The notes beneath the pieces were generated by a model. That model was given only the letters and a program-made list of their open reading frames with translations, ran no database searches and was not told the DNA's origin. From Achromobacter anxifer (GTDB lineage Bacteria; Pseudomonadota; Gammaproteobacteria; Burkholderiales; Burkholderiaceae_B), in the NCBI RefSeq assembly GCF_903652925.1, contig NZ_CAHLAR010000016.1:56626-120625 (forward strand): DNA of 64,000 bases. The letters are read 5' to 3'. Shown in pieces: positions 7,970-16,640 of this stretch. The position numbers were made by a program, and so were the translations under genes. Position 1 is the first letter of the stretch. Every line of letters begins with the position of its first letter.

Positions 7970-8122
7970 GTTCCAACCGCATAAATACTATGAAATAAAT
8001 GCATTGGAATTATAAATTGGCTGTTCGTATGATGGTCCGCAGACGGCGCCCGCAAGAGGCGCCGCAAACCTTGCCCGGGACTCGCACCGCGGCGCGGCTC
8101 GTCAAATACGGAGACAGATTCA

Positions 8123-10705
8123 ATGAAGCAGCACTTGTTGCCGGCCGCCATCCTGGCGGCCTGCGCGGCCGTGGGCGCCCATGCCCAGGCCCAGGATGTC
8201 CAGCAAAACGCCAAGCAGCAATCCGCCACCCCGGCGCGTCCGGCGCAGGCCGCCAGCGGCCAGGTCACGATACGGCGCGACGGCTATGGCATGCCGCATG
8301 TGTACGCCAACAGCGTGTACGGCATTTTCTACGGCTACGGCTATGCCGTGGCGCAGGACCGCCTGTTCCAGATGGAGATGGCGCGGCGCAGTACCCAGGG
8401 CCGCGTGGCCGAGGTGCTGGGCCAGTCCATGGTGGCGTTCGACAAGTCCATCCGCGGCAATTTCTCGCCCGAGCGCATCCAGCTCCAGCTGGCCGCGCTG
8501 CCGGCGTCCGAGCGCCAGATCCTGGACGGCTACGCCGCGGGCATGAACGCCTGGATTGCGCGGGTGCGCGCCGAGCCCGGCAGCTTGATGCCCAAGGAAT
8601 TCAACGACCTGCATTTCCAGCCAACGGACTGGACGGCATATGACGTGGCGATGGTGTTCGTGGGCACCATGGCCAACCGCTTCTCCGACGCCAATAGCGA
8701 GATCGACAACCTGGCGTTGTTGACCGCGCTGCAGGACAAGCATGGCGACGAGCGCGCCATGCAGATCTTCAACCAGTTGCGCTGGATGACCGACAGCCGC
8801 GCGCCCACCACCGTGCCCGAGGAAGAGGGCGTGTACCGGCCGGAAGGCGCCAAGCCGCCCGCCAAGTTGTCCTATGCGCTGCCGCGTTACGACGGCACGC
8901 CGCCCATGCTGGAGCGCGTGGCGCGCGATCCGCAGACGCGCGGCGTGCTGGACGAGACGCCCGCGGCCACGTCGGCGCGCCTGCTGGCGCAGTTCGCCGA
9001 ATCGGGGCAGCCCGGCATCGCCGGCTTTCCGACCACCAGCAATATGTGGATCGTGGGGCGGGAGCACGCCAAGGACGCCCGCTCCATCCTGCTGAACGGG
9101 CCGCAGTTCGGCTGGTGGAATCCGGCCTATACCTATGGCATTGGCCTGCACGGAGCGGGCTTCGACGTGGTCGGCAATACGCCGTTCGCCTATCCCAGCA
9201 TCCTGTTCGGCCACAACGCGCACGTGACCTGGGGCTCGACCGCGGGCTTTGGCGACGACGTGGACATCTTCGCGGAAAAGCTCGACCCGAACGACCGCAC
9301 CCGCTACTTCCACGACGGCGTGTGGAAGAAGATGGAAAAGCGCACCGAGCTCATCGAGGTCAAGGACGGACAGCCGGTCGCGATGGACGTGTACCGGACC
9401 GTGCACGGCATCGTCACCAAGTTCGACGACAAGCAGCACGTGGCCTATGCCAAGGCGCGCGCCTGGGAAGGCTACGAGCTGCAATCGCTGATGGCCTGGA
9501 CCCACAAGGCGCAGTCGCGCGACTGGAACGAGTGGAAGCAGCAGGCCGCGCGCCATGCGCTGACCATCAACTGGTACTACGCGGACGACAAGGGCAACAT
9601 CGGCTACGCGCATACGGGCTTCTATCCCAAGCGCCACCCCGGCCACGATCCGCGCCTGCCCGCGCCCGGCACCGGCGAGATGGACTGGCAGGGCATCCTG
9701 CCGTTCTCGACCAACCCGCAGGTCTACAACCCGCGCCAGGGCTTCATCGCCAACTGGAACAACCAGCCCATGCGCGGCTATCCCTCGACCGACCTGTTCG
9801 CCATCGTGTGGGGCCAGGCCGACCGCTACGCCGAGATCGAGACCCGCCTGAAAGCCATGACGGCCAATGGCGGCAAGGTCAGCGCGCAGCAGATGTGGGA
9901 CCTGATCCGCACCACCAGCTATGCCGACGTCAACCGGCGCCATTTCCTGCCGTTCCTGCAGCAGGCGGTGCAAGGGTTGCCGGCCGACGACGCGCGGGCC
10001 AGGCTGGTGGCGGGGCTGGCGTCCTGGGACGGCATGGGCACCAGCGACAAGCAGGCCGGCTACTACGACAACGCCGGCCCGGCGGTGATGGACGCCTGGC
10101 TGCGCGCCATGCTCAAGCGCACGCTGGCCGACGAAATGCCTGCCGACTTCTTCAAGTGGTACAGCGCCACCGGCTATCCGACGCAGGCCGCGCCCGCCAC
10201 GGGTTCGGTCAACCTGACGGTGGGCGTGAAGGTCCTGTACAACGCGCTGGCCGGCCGTGATTCCGGCGTGCCGCAGAAGTATGACTTCTTCAACGGCCAG
10301 CGGCCGCGGGATGTGACCCTGGCCGCGCTGGACGACGCGCTGGCGGCCTTGCGCCAGGCCTATGGCGAGGATCCCGCCAGCTGGCGCATACCCGCGCCGC
10401 CCATGGTGTTCGCGCCCAAGAACTTCCTGGGCGTGCCGCAGGCGGACGGCAAGGCAGTGCTGAGCTTCCCGGCCACGCAGAACCGCGGCACCGAGAACAA
10501 CATGACGGTGTTCGACGCCCAGGGCGTGCACGCGGTGGACGTGGTGGCGCCGGGGCAGAGCGGCTTCGTCGCGCCTGACGGCACGCCGTCGCCCCACATC
10601 CGCGACCAGTTCGACCTGTACACCAGCTTCGGCAACAAGCGGGTCTGGTTCACGGATGCGGAAGTGCGCGCCAACGCTAAGTCGGTAGAGACCTTGCGCT
10701 ATTGA
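8123..10705 (+). CDS. pac: Penicillin G acylase precursor (Ntn hydrolase)
   Basis: This 860-residue precursor belongs to the periplasmic penicillin G acylase family. The signal peptide occupies about residues 1-22 (ending AVGAHA), followed by the alpha chain, a spacer and a beta chain of 555 residues. That beta-chain size is almost exactly that of the E. coli enzyme. Autocleavage should occur between Thr305 and Ser306 in PTTSNMW; Ser306 becomes the N-terminal nucleophile. The family's active-site Gln (NGPQFGW) and oxyanion Asn (FIANWNNQP) are present. The enzyme hydrolyses phenylacetyl amides such as penicillin G and may serve use of phenylacetylated compounds. GGAGAC precedes the ATG. A LysR gene is divergent, and the last 29 nt overlap the convergent ABC gene. 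Confidence 0.95.
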   Translation: MKQHLLPAAILAACAAVGAHAQAQDVQQNAKQQSATPARPAQAASGQVTIRRDGYGMPHVYANSVYGIFYGYGYAVAQDRLFQMEMARRSTQGRVAEVLGQSMVAFDKSIRGNFSPERIQLQLAALPASERQILDGYAAGMNAWIARVRAEPGSLMPKEFNDLHFQPTDWTAYDVAMVFVGTMANRFSDANSEIDNLALLTALQDKHGDERAMQIFNQLRWMTDSRAPTTVPEEEGVYRPEGAKPPAKLSYALPRYDGTPPMLERVARDPQTRGVLDETPAATSARLLAQFAESGQPGIAGFPTTSNMWIVGREHAKDARSILLNGPQFGWWNPAYTYGIGLHGAGFDVVGNTPFAYPSILFGHNAHVTWGSTAGFGDDVDIFAEKLDPNDRTRYFHDGVWKKMEKRTELIEVKDGQPVAMDVYRTVHGIVTKFDDKQHVAYAKARAWEGYELQSLMAWTHKAQSRDWNEWKQQAARHALTINWYYADDKGNIGYAHTGFYPKRHPGHDPRLPAPGTGEMDWQGILPFSTNPQVYNPRQGFIANWNNQPMRGYPSTDLFAIVWGQADRYAEIETRLKAMTANGGKVSAQQMWDLIRTTSYADVNRRHFLPFLQQAVQGLPADDARARLVAGLASWDGMGTSDKQAGYYDNAGPAVMDAWLRAMLKRTLADEMPADFFKWYSATGYPTQAAPATGSVNLTVGVKVLYNALAGRDSGVPQKYDFFNGQRPRDVTLAALDDALAALRQAYGEDPASWRIPAPPMVFAPKNFLGVPQADGKAVLSFPATQNRGTENNMTVFDAQGVHAVDVVAPGQSGFVAPDGTPSPHIRDQFDLYTSFGNKRVWFTDAEVRANAKSVETLRY

Positions 10706-13700
10706 CGGCGTAGCCGCCCTGGTGGCTGGCCAGGCGCGCATAGACCCCTTGCCGCTTGAGCAACTGGTCGTGCGTGCCGGCCTCCGCCAGCGCGCCGCGC
10801 TCCAGCACCAGGATCAGGTCGGCATCGCGGATCGTCGACAGGCGGTGCGCGATGACCAGCGTGGTCCGGTGCCGCATCAGCACGTCCAGGGCGCCGCGCA
10901 CCTGCATTTCCGACAAGGTGTCCAGGTGCGAGGTGGCTTCGTCCAGGATCAGCACGGGCGCGTTCTTCAGGAAGGCGCGGGCGATGGAGATGCGCTGGCG
11001 CTGGCCGCCCGACAGCTGCATGCCGCGTTCGCCCACGCGCGTTGCCAGGCCGTCGGGCAGGCTGCGCACGAAGTCCGCCAGCGCCGCCTGCTCCAGCGCG
11101 CGCGCCAGGTCCGCGGGGCTGGCCTCGGGCCGCGCCAGCCGGATATTGCCTTCCAGCGTGTCGTTGAACAGATAGGTGTCCTGCGTCACCAGCGCCACGC
11201 GCTCGCGCAGGCCGTCCAGCTGCAGCTGGCGCAGGTCCACGCCGTCCAGCTTGACCTGGCCCTGGCGCGGATCCCAGAAGCGCAGCAGCAGGCTGGCCAC
11301 CGTGCTCTTGCCCGCGCCGGACGCGCCCACCACCGCCACGGTGGCGCCGGCCGGCACCTTGAAGCTCAGGTCGCGCAAGGTGTCGGCGTTCTTGCCGGGA
11401 TAGGCGAAGCTGACGTGTTCGAAGGCCAGCGACAGGCCGTGCGCGGAAACGGGCGCCGGCAGCGGGCCGTCGACCACGGGTTCGGGCTCGTTGGCGACCA
11501 CGTGCAGGCGGCGCGTGGCGGCGATGGTGTCCGCCAGTTGCCGGCTGACCTGCGAGATCTCCGACACGGGCAGGAAGGTCGCCAGTGCGATCAGCACCAG
11601 GAGGGGCAGTATGCCGGCCGACAGCGCGCCGGCGGCGACCTGCAGCGCGCCCACCACCGCGACGGCCAGTCCGCCCAGCCCCATCGCGATTTCAAAGCCC
11701 GCGGTCTGGCGCGACAGATCGTCCAGGATGTCGAGGCGGCGTGTGCGGTAGTGGTCGGCCACGCGCAGGAATTCGTCGCGGCGGCGGCCGGTGGCCTGGA
11801 AGGCGGTCAGGTCGGCCAGGCCTTGGATGGTGTCGGTGGTGTGGGCGCTCATCTCGCCCAGCGCCTCGCGCGCCTTGTCGCCCAGGGCGTCGACCTTGCG
11901 CCGTCCGCGCACCGGGGACACCAGCGCGTAGGCCAGGAAGGGCAGCAGCGCCAGCGCCACGGGCCAGCTGTAGACGCCCAGGAAACCCAGCACCGACAGC
12001 GGCACCAGCACCGAGACAATGGCCGGCGCGATGGTGTGCGCGTAGAAGTACTCGACCATTTCCACGTCCTGCGTGGCCAGCGCGACCAGGTCGCCGGAGC
12101 GGCGTTGCAGCAGATAGGCCGGCGCCAGGCGCTCCAGCTTGTCGTAGAGCTTGACGCGCATGTCGGCCAATAGCTGGTACGCCATGGCGTGGGCCAGCCA
12201 GGACTCCAGCCAGTGGAACAGCGCGGCCAGCGGCGCGGCGATCAGCAGGCCGGCGATCAAGGCCGAATAGTCGCGGCCGTCGCGGATGGCGGCCACGATC
12301 AGGGCGCTGAACACGCCCACGCCGATGTAGGCGGCGACCCGCGCCACGCCCAGCAGGATGGTGGCCGTGAGCGTGCCGCGCCATGGCCGCACCACCGACA
12401 GCAGCGTGCTCAGGGTGGCGCGCCAGCCGATTTGCGCGGCGTCCTCGTCGATCGAGCGCAGGGCAGGGCCTGGTCCGCCGGACTCCTGGGCCGAGTCCTC
12501 GCGCTGCGCCTGGGCGGGGGCGGACGCGGCAAGGGAGGCGGATCCCGCCGACGGATTGCGGTGCGCGGCCGCCTGTTCGTGCATCAGGCGGTAGTACAGG
12601 CCGCCTTGCCGCATCAGTTCCGCGTGCGGTCCTTCTTCCGCCACCCGGCCCTGGTCCAGCACCAGGCAGCGGTCGGCGCCGATGACGCTGGCCAGGCGGT
12701 GCGCCAGGATCAGCGTGGTGCGGCCGGCCATCAGGCGATCCAGCGCCTGCTGGATCAGCGCCTCGTTCTCGGTGTCGACCGACGACAGCGCCTCATCCAG
12801 GATCAGGATGGGCGCGTCGCGCAGCAGGGCGCGGGCGATCGCCACGCGCTGGCGCTGGCCGCCGGACAGTTGCAGGCCGCGTTCTCCGATGCGGGTGGCG
12901 TAGCCGTCGGGCAGCGCCATGATGAAGTCGTCGATGTTGGCGGCGCGGGCCGCGGCGCGCACCTGCTCGTGGGTGGCTTCGGGGCGGCCCAGCCGCAGGT
13001 TGTCGTCGATGGTGCCGTGGAACAGCGTGATGTCCTGGCTCACCAGCGCGATGTGCGACAGCAGCGCCTGCGTGTCGAGCTCGTTCATGTCGTGGCCGCC
13101 GATGCGGATGCTGCCCGACTGCGGCACGCATTCGCGCAGCAGCAGGCGCACGATGGTGGACTTGCCCGCGCCGCTGGGGCCGACCACGCCGACGCGTTCG
13201 CCGGCGGCGATGTGGAAGCTCAGGCCCTGGTGGGCGCGGCGTTCGGGCGTGTAGGAGAACGCCACCTGGTCGAATTCGATGGTGGGCGCCAGGCGGCCGG
13301 GCGTCTTGCCGCCGGCCTCGGGCGCGGGCGTCAGCGGCCGGGCGTCGGTCAGCGCATGGATGCTGGCGGCGGCCGACTGGCCCAGCATGCCCCGGTGCAG
13401 CACCGAACGCAGGTCGCGCAGCGGGCGGAAGATCTCGGTGCCGGCCATCAGCACGATCAGCAGCGCTTCCACGCTCATGTCGCCGTGGGCCACGCGCCAG
13501 GCGCCCAGCGTCAGCGCCAGCGCCGCGCCCAGCGCCACGCCCAGGTCGCTGATGCCGCGCGTCAGCAGGCTGACCGACAGCACCCAGAAGGTATTGTTCG
13601 ACAGGCTGCGGGCGCGGGCGGCCAGGCGCTGGCCCCAGGCCTTGCCCTGGCCATAGGACTTCAGGGTGGGCAGGCCCTGCATCGCGTCCAGGAAGTCCTC

Positions 13701-14285
13701 GCCGAAATCGTTCAGGGACTTGCTGCGCGCCAGGCTGGCGCGGCGGTCCAGCATATGCACCGCCATCGGCCCGAACAGCGCAAACAGCGCCGCCGCCAGG
13801 AACACCAGCGCGGTGGGCACGTCCCAGAACGCGATCACGGCGAAGATGGCGAAGGGCGCCGCGGCGGCGATCGCGACCTGGGGCAGGTACTGGCCGAAGA
13901 ACGCCTGCAACTGCTCGACGCCGTCCACCACCGTCAGCATGACTCCGCCGGTGCGCTGGTTGGCGAACCAGGCTGGGCCCAGCGTCACGATGCGGTCATA
14001 GAGGCGGGCGCGCAGCGCATGCTGGACAGTCGCGGCGCAGCGGTTGGCCTGCACGGTGCGCCAGTGATCCAGGAAGGCGCGCAGCAGCACCATGGCAGCG
14101 GCGCACAGCGCGGGCGTGAGCCAGTCCTGCCAGGGGGCGCCATCGAACACGCGGGCCAGCAACTGGCCCAGGAACACATAGCGGGCGATGCCGGCCGCCA
14201 GGGCCAGCAAGCCCAGGAAAATGCCGCCCGCCATGCCGGCGCGCAGTCCCGCCGTCAACTGCCAGAGGCGCGAATCGAAATACAT
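10677..14285 (-). CDS. Fused CydDC-like heterodimeric ABC exporter in one polypeptide
   Basis: This 1202-residue protein holds two complete exporter halves, each a six-helix transmembrane domain plus an ATPase. The first ATPase has GPSGAGKST near residue 371, LSGGQRQR and ILDEALSSVD. The second has GASGAGKST near 990, LSGGQRQR and ILDEATSHLD. A low-complexity Ala/Ser/Gln-rich linker at about 575-620 joins them. The first half looks like CydD and the second like CydC, which as separate proteins export thiols (cysteine/glutathione) to the periplasm and support cytochrome bd assembly. No cydAB lies in the window, so the cargo is uncertain. AAAGGAG precedes the ATG. Its 3' end overlaps pac by 29 nt, and a LysR gene is divergent upstream. 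Confidence 0.85.
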   Translation of the reverse strand: MYFDSRLWQLTAGLRAGMAGGIFLGLLALAAGIARYVFLGQLLARVFDGAPWQDWLTPALCAAAMVLLRAFLDHWRTVQANRCAATVQHALRARLYDRIVTLGPAWFANQRTGGVMLTVVDGVEQLQAFFGQYLPQVAIAAAAPFAIFAVIAFWDVPTALVFLAAALFALFGPMAVHMLDRRASLARSKSLNDFGEDFLDAMQGLPTLKSYGQGKAWGQRLAARARSLSNNTFWVLSVSLLTRGISDLGVALGAALALTLGAWRVAHGDMSVEALLIVLMAGTEIFRPLRDLRSVLHRGMLGQSAAASIHALTDARPLTPAPEAGGKTPGRLAPTIEFDQVAFSYTPERRAHQGLSFHIAAGERVGVVGPSGAGKSTIVRLLLRECVPQSGSIRIGGHDMNELDTQALLSHIALVSQDITLFHGTIDDNLRLGRPEATHEQVRAAARAANIDDFIMALPDGYATRIGERGLQLSGGQRQRVAIARALLRDAPILILDEALSSVDTENEALIQQALDRLMAGRTTLILAHRLASVIGADRCLVLDQGRVAEEGPHAELMRQGGLYYRLMHEQAAAHRNPSAGSASLAASAPAQAQREDSAQESGGPGPALRSIDEDAAQIGWRATLSTLLSVVRPWRGTLTATILLGVARVAAYIGVGVFSALIVAAIRDGRDYSALIAGLLIAAPLAALFHWLESWLAHAMAYQLLADMRVKLYDKLERLAPAYLLQRRSGDLVALATQDVEMVEYFYAHTIAPAIVSVLVPLSVLGFLGVYSWPVALALLPFLAYALVSPVRGRRKVDALGDKAREALGEMSAHTTDTIQGLADLTAFQATGRRRDEFLRVADHYRTRRLDILDDLSRQTAGFEIAMGLGGLAVAVVGALQVAAGALSAGILPLLVLIALATFLPVSEISQVSRQLADTIAATRRLHVVANEPEPVVDGPLPAPVSAHGLSLAFEHVSFAYPGKNADTLRDLSFKVPAGATVAVVGASGAGKSTVASLLLRFWDPRQGQVKLDGVDLRQLQLDGLRERVALVTQDTYLFNDTLEGNIRLARPEASPADLARALEQAALADFVRSLPDGLATRVGERGMQLSGGQRQRISIARAFLKNAPVLILDEATSHLDTLSEMQVRGALDVLMRHRTTLVIAHRLSTIRDADLILVLERGALAEAGTHDQLLKRQGVYARLASHQGGYAVNSARSLPT

Positions 14286-14352
14286 AGCAAACTCCTTTGA
14301 GTGCTTGCATGGTCCCCGATCCCGTGCACGGGCGAAAGCGATAGTTTTTCAA

Positions 14353-14369
14353 TCTAGGGTTGAGCTAGA
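14353..14369. promoter_or_regulatory. LysR-type palindrome between ABC exporter and LysR gene
   Basis: TCTAG and CTAGA form a perfect inverted repeat around a 7-nt centre, and T14355 to A14367 gives the T-N11-A core. It ends 8 nt before the LysR ATG at 14378 and lies 68 nt upstream of the ABC exporter start. A partly overlapping TCAA-N7-TTGA repeat is at 14349-14363. The position suits autorepression and control of the divergent gene. Confidence 0.55.
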
Positions 14370-14377
14370 CTTGACCC

Positions 14378-15346
14378 ATGGCCGATCTACCCAACCACAC
14401 GCCGCCGCTGGCGGCCCTGCGCGCCTTCGAGGCCGTCGCCCGCCTGGGCAGCCTGAGCCGCGCCGCCGCGGAACTCCATGTCACCAAGAGCGCCGTCAGC
14501 CATCAGCTACGGGCGCTGGAGGCCGATCTGGGCGTGGCCCTGCTGCGCCGCGGCGGCACGGTGAGGCGCGCGGAGACCACTGCGGCGGGCGCCGACCTGC
14601 TGGTTTCCGTGCAACAGGCCTTGACCCTGCTGGAGACCGCCTGCCGCAATGTGCGGGCCTCCGCCAGGGGCAAGCGGCGCGATACCCTGAACGTTTCCGC
14701 CAACCCTTCGCTGGCCGCCATGTGGCTGGCGCCGCGCATCGGACGTTTCATCGAACTGCATCCGGGCATCGACATCCAGGTCTATCTGCACGCCAGCCAG
14801 GATCCCGCCTGGAAGAGCCAGGACATCGATCTGGCGTTCCTGCACGTGCGCGCCATGGGACCGCACATCGCGGAACCGGGCGATATCCCGCTCATGACCG
14901 AAACCGTGGTGCCTGTTTGCAGCCCGGCGCTGGTCGACCCGGCCGAGCGCGCCGATCCGCAAGTGTTTCTGCGCCACCGCTGGCTGGAGGAAAAGCACGT
15001 GGACAGTCCGGAGACCGACTGGCGCACCTGGAGTCCGCGCCTGGGCCTGGCCGAATCCGACTGGCAGGAGCCCATGGTGCTGAGCGGCCTGAGCACGGTG
15101 GCCGCCGCGGCCGCGGCCGGCGTCGGCATCGCGTTGGGACGCGCGCCGCTCATCGACGAGGAACTGGCCAGCGGCCGGCTGGTGCCCCTGGTGCCGCATC
15201 TGCGCATGCCGGGCTCCTGGGGCTACGTCATGCGGATACAGGCCAATCGGCCGATGGACGCGGCCCTGCCGACCCTGGTGGAATTCCTGGCGGAAGAGGG
15301 CCGCAGTACGGGCGCGTGGCAGAATCTGGCCGACCGGGCGCGCTGA
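14378..15346 (+). CDS. LysR-family regulator, GcvA-like
   Basis: This 322-residue LysR protein has PPLAALRAFEAVARLGSLSRAA at the N-terminus, a helix-turn-helix at about residues 25-50 (ELHVTKSAVSHQLRALE), and an effector domain with LAAMWLAPRIGRFIELHPGI typical of GcvA/AmpR-like regulators. It is divergent from the fused ABC exporter across 92 nt with a palindromic site, so it probably regulates that exporter. The inducer is unknown. Confidence 0.85.
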   Translation: MADLPNHTPPLAALRAFEAVARLGSLSRAAAELHVTKSAVSHQLRALEADLGVALLRRGGTVRRAETTAAGADLLVSVQQALTLLETACRNVRASARGKRRDTLNVSANPSLAAMWLAPRIGRFIELHPGIDIQVYLHASQDPAWKSQDIDLAFLHVRAMGPHIAEPGDIPLMTETVVPVCSPALVDPAERADPQVFLRHRWLEEKHVDSPETDWRTWSPRLGLAESDWQEPMVLSGLSTVAAAAAAGVGIALGRAPLIDEELASGRLVPLVPHLRMPGSWGYVMRIQANRPMDAALPTLVEFLAEEGRSTGAWQNLADRAR

Positions 15347-15391
15347 CGCCAAGCCATTTCCAACGCGCGTATCGATGTCGAGGCAAGCATC

Positions 15392-15847
15392 ATGAATCCC
15401 CTGGCCGGCATGACACTGGCGATCCGCCTGCTGTGCGTCGCGCTGCTGCTGGCGGCGGCCTCGGGCGCGGCGCGCGCGCAGGCCGCGCCGACGCCGGGAT
15501 GCGAGGATTTTCTGCTGGCCCTGGGCGGCAAGCCCGAGTACATCGAGTTCCAGGGATGCCGTCCGGAATTCCGGGCGCAGGGCAAGCCGCTGGTGGCGCG
15601 CTACCGCCTGGACGGCGCGCATGCCGCCGAGGCCCAGGAATACCTGCGTCAGCGTTTCGGCATGGGGCCGCTGCGCTTTCGCTGCTGCGGCTGGGAAGCC
15701 CCCATGAAGTCCTGGCGCGATCCGCGCACGGGACGCGAATACATGATCGCCTTCGCATCCGAGGAAACGCTGTACTCGGATCGCGCGCAGTGGAACCTGA
15801 TCGGCAGCTTCCATCTGCGGGTCGAACTGTATACCGAGGAAATCTAG
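15392..15847 (+). CDS. Secreted cysteine-containing protein, DUF4952-like
   Basis: This encodes 151 residues with an N-terminal signal peptide (hydrophobic core at about 8-25, Ala-rich cleavage region near 30). The mature domain of about 120 residues has four cysteines (GCEDF, QGCRP, RCCGW), which could form disulphides in the periplasm. The opening GCEDFLLALGGKPEYIEF with QGC resembles what I recall of DUF4952 proteins, which have no known function; that family call is tentative. It starts 45 nt after the LysR gene and could be co-transcribed with it. Confidence 0.6.
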   Translation: MNPLAGMTLAIRLLCVALLLAAASGAARAQAAPTPGCEDFLLALGGKPEYIEFQGCRPEFRAQGKPLVARYRLDGAHAAEAQEYLRQRFGMGPLRFRCCGWEAPMKSWRDPRTGREYMIAFASEETLYSDRAQWNLIGSFHLRVELYTEEI

Positions 15848-15857
15848 GCGCCCCTAG

Positions 15858-15883
15858 CCGGGCGCCCCTTGCCGGGCGCCCGG
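15858..15883. terminator. GC-rich hairpin between convergent genes
   Basis: CCGGGCGCC and GGCGCCCGG form a perfect 9-bp stem with an 8-nt loop in the 64-nt gap between the convergent secreted-protein and GntR genes. Neither strand has a good U-tract after the stem, so this is a stem-loop that may aid bidirectional 3'-end formation rather than a proven intrinsic terminator. Confidence 0.35.
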
Positions 15884-15911
15884 TAAAAAGGGAGGTCGGG
15901 CCGGCGCCGCC

Positions 15912-16640
15912 TCAGTCCGCGCCGCTCTTGCCGCGCGGCGGCTTGCTGATGGTGACCGCCGAGGTCACGATCAGCTCCATCAGGATGTTGCGGGCCAGGT
16001 TCTCGGCATAGTCGTTGCGCGCTTCCGCCGTGGCGATGGCGCGCTCCACCGAGCCTTCCACGATGGCGTTGATCTGCTGGATGTGGAGCTCGCAGATCTG
16101 GACCAGGTCCGGATGGCGTTTCTGGTGGAAGTACAGGAAACGCCGCGCCAGCGTCTGCAGCATGGCGTGGAATTCGGCCGCGTAGCTGTTGCGCGCGGCG
16201 GCGCCAATCTGGCTGGTCAGCGCGAAATGCAGGCGCATGTACATGCGCATGTCGTTGATGGCCTTCAGCTCTTCCAGTTCGCGGGCCAGGCGCGCCAGTT
16301 CGGCGCGCTCGGCGTCGTCGGCCCATTGCGCCGCCTGCGCCACGATCAGCCGCTCGATCTCGCGCCGCGCCTGGATGATCTTCAGCTGTCCCTGGTAGTC
16401 GATCTCGGAGATGAAGATGCCCTGGCGCGGGGCGATTTCCACCAGCCGCTGGAACGCCAGCTTCTGCAGGGCGTCGCGCACCGGCGAGCGGCCGATGCCG
16501 ACGCGCTCGCTCAGGGTGGTTTCCGACCATTGGCTGCCCGGGGGCAGCTCGCCGGTGACGATCATTTCCTCCAGGGCGCAATAGGCCTTTTCAGTCTGGC
16601 TGACAGCCGTGCGGCCAAAGAGGGGGAAAGCTTGGGTCAT
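15912..16640 (-). CDS. GntR-family (FCD-type) regulator of the acyl-CoA/Liv operon
   Basis: This is a 242-residue GntR protein. The winged helix-turn-helix is at about residues 15-75 (GELPPGSQWSETTLSERVG, then SPVRDALQKL), followed by an all-helical FCD effector domain. Start ATG at 16640 overlaps the stop of the CoA ligase gene by 4 nt, so it is the last, translationally coupled gene of the operon running from 24020. A regulator at the distal end usually feeds back on its own operon; the inverted repeat at 24063-24087 is a candidate target. Residues before this ATG in the same frame are CoA-ligase sequence read out of frame and were excluded. Confidence 0.85.
   Translation of the reverse strand: MTQAFPLFGRTAVSQTEKAYCALEEMIVTGELPPGSQWSETTLSERVGIGRSPVRDALQKLAFQRLVEIAPRQGIFISEIDYQGQLKIIQARREIERLIVAQAAQWADDAERAELARLARELEELKAINDMRMYMRLHFALTSQIGAAARNSYAAEFHAMLQTLARRFLYFHQKRHPDLVQICELHIQQINAIVEGSVERAIATAEARNDYAENLARNILMELIVTSAVTISKPPRGKSGAD

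Noticed and set aside
8120-10741. An 873-codon open frame on the minus strand opposite penicillin G acylase
   Set aside because: It is an antisense shadow of high-GC codons. It has no ribosome site, its composition is rich in His/Arg/Gly without family motifs, and the plus-strand acylase is unmistakable.
10722-12173. Long plus-strand frames opposite the ABC exporter
   Set aside because: They consist of Gln/His/Arg/Gly-rich antisense translations, with no motifs and no ribosome sites.
15858-15883. Strong intrinsic terminator between convergent genes
   Set aside because: The stem is perfect but there is no U-tract on either strand, so it is listed only as a low-confidence hairpin.
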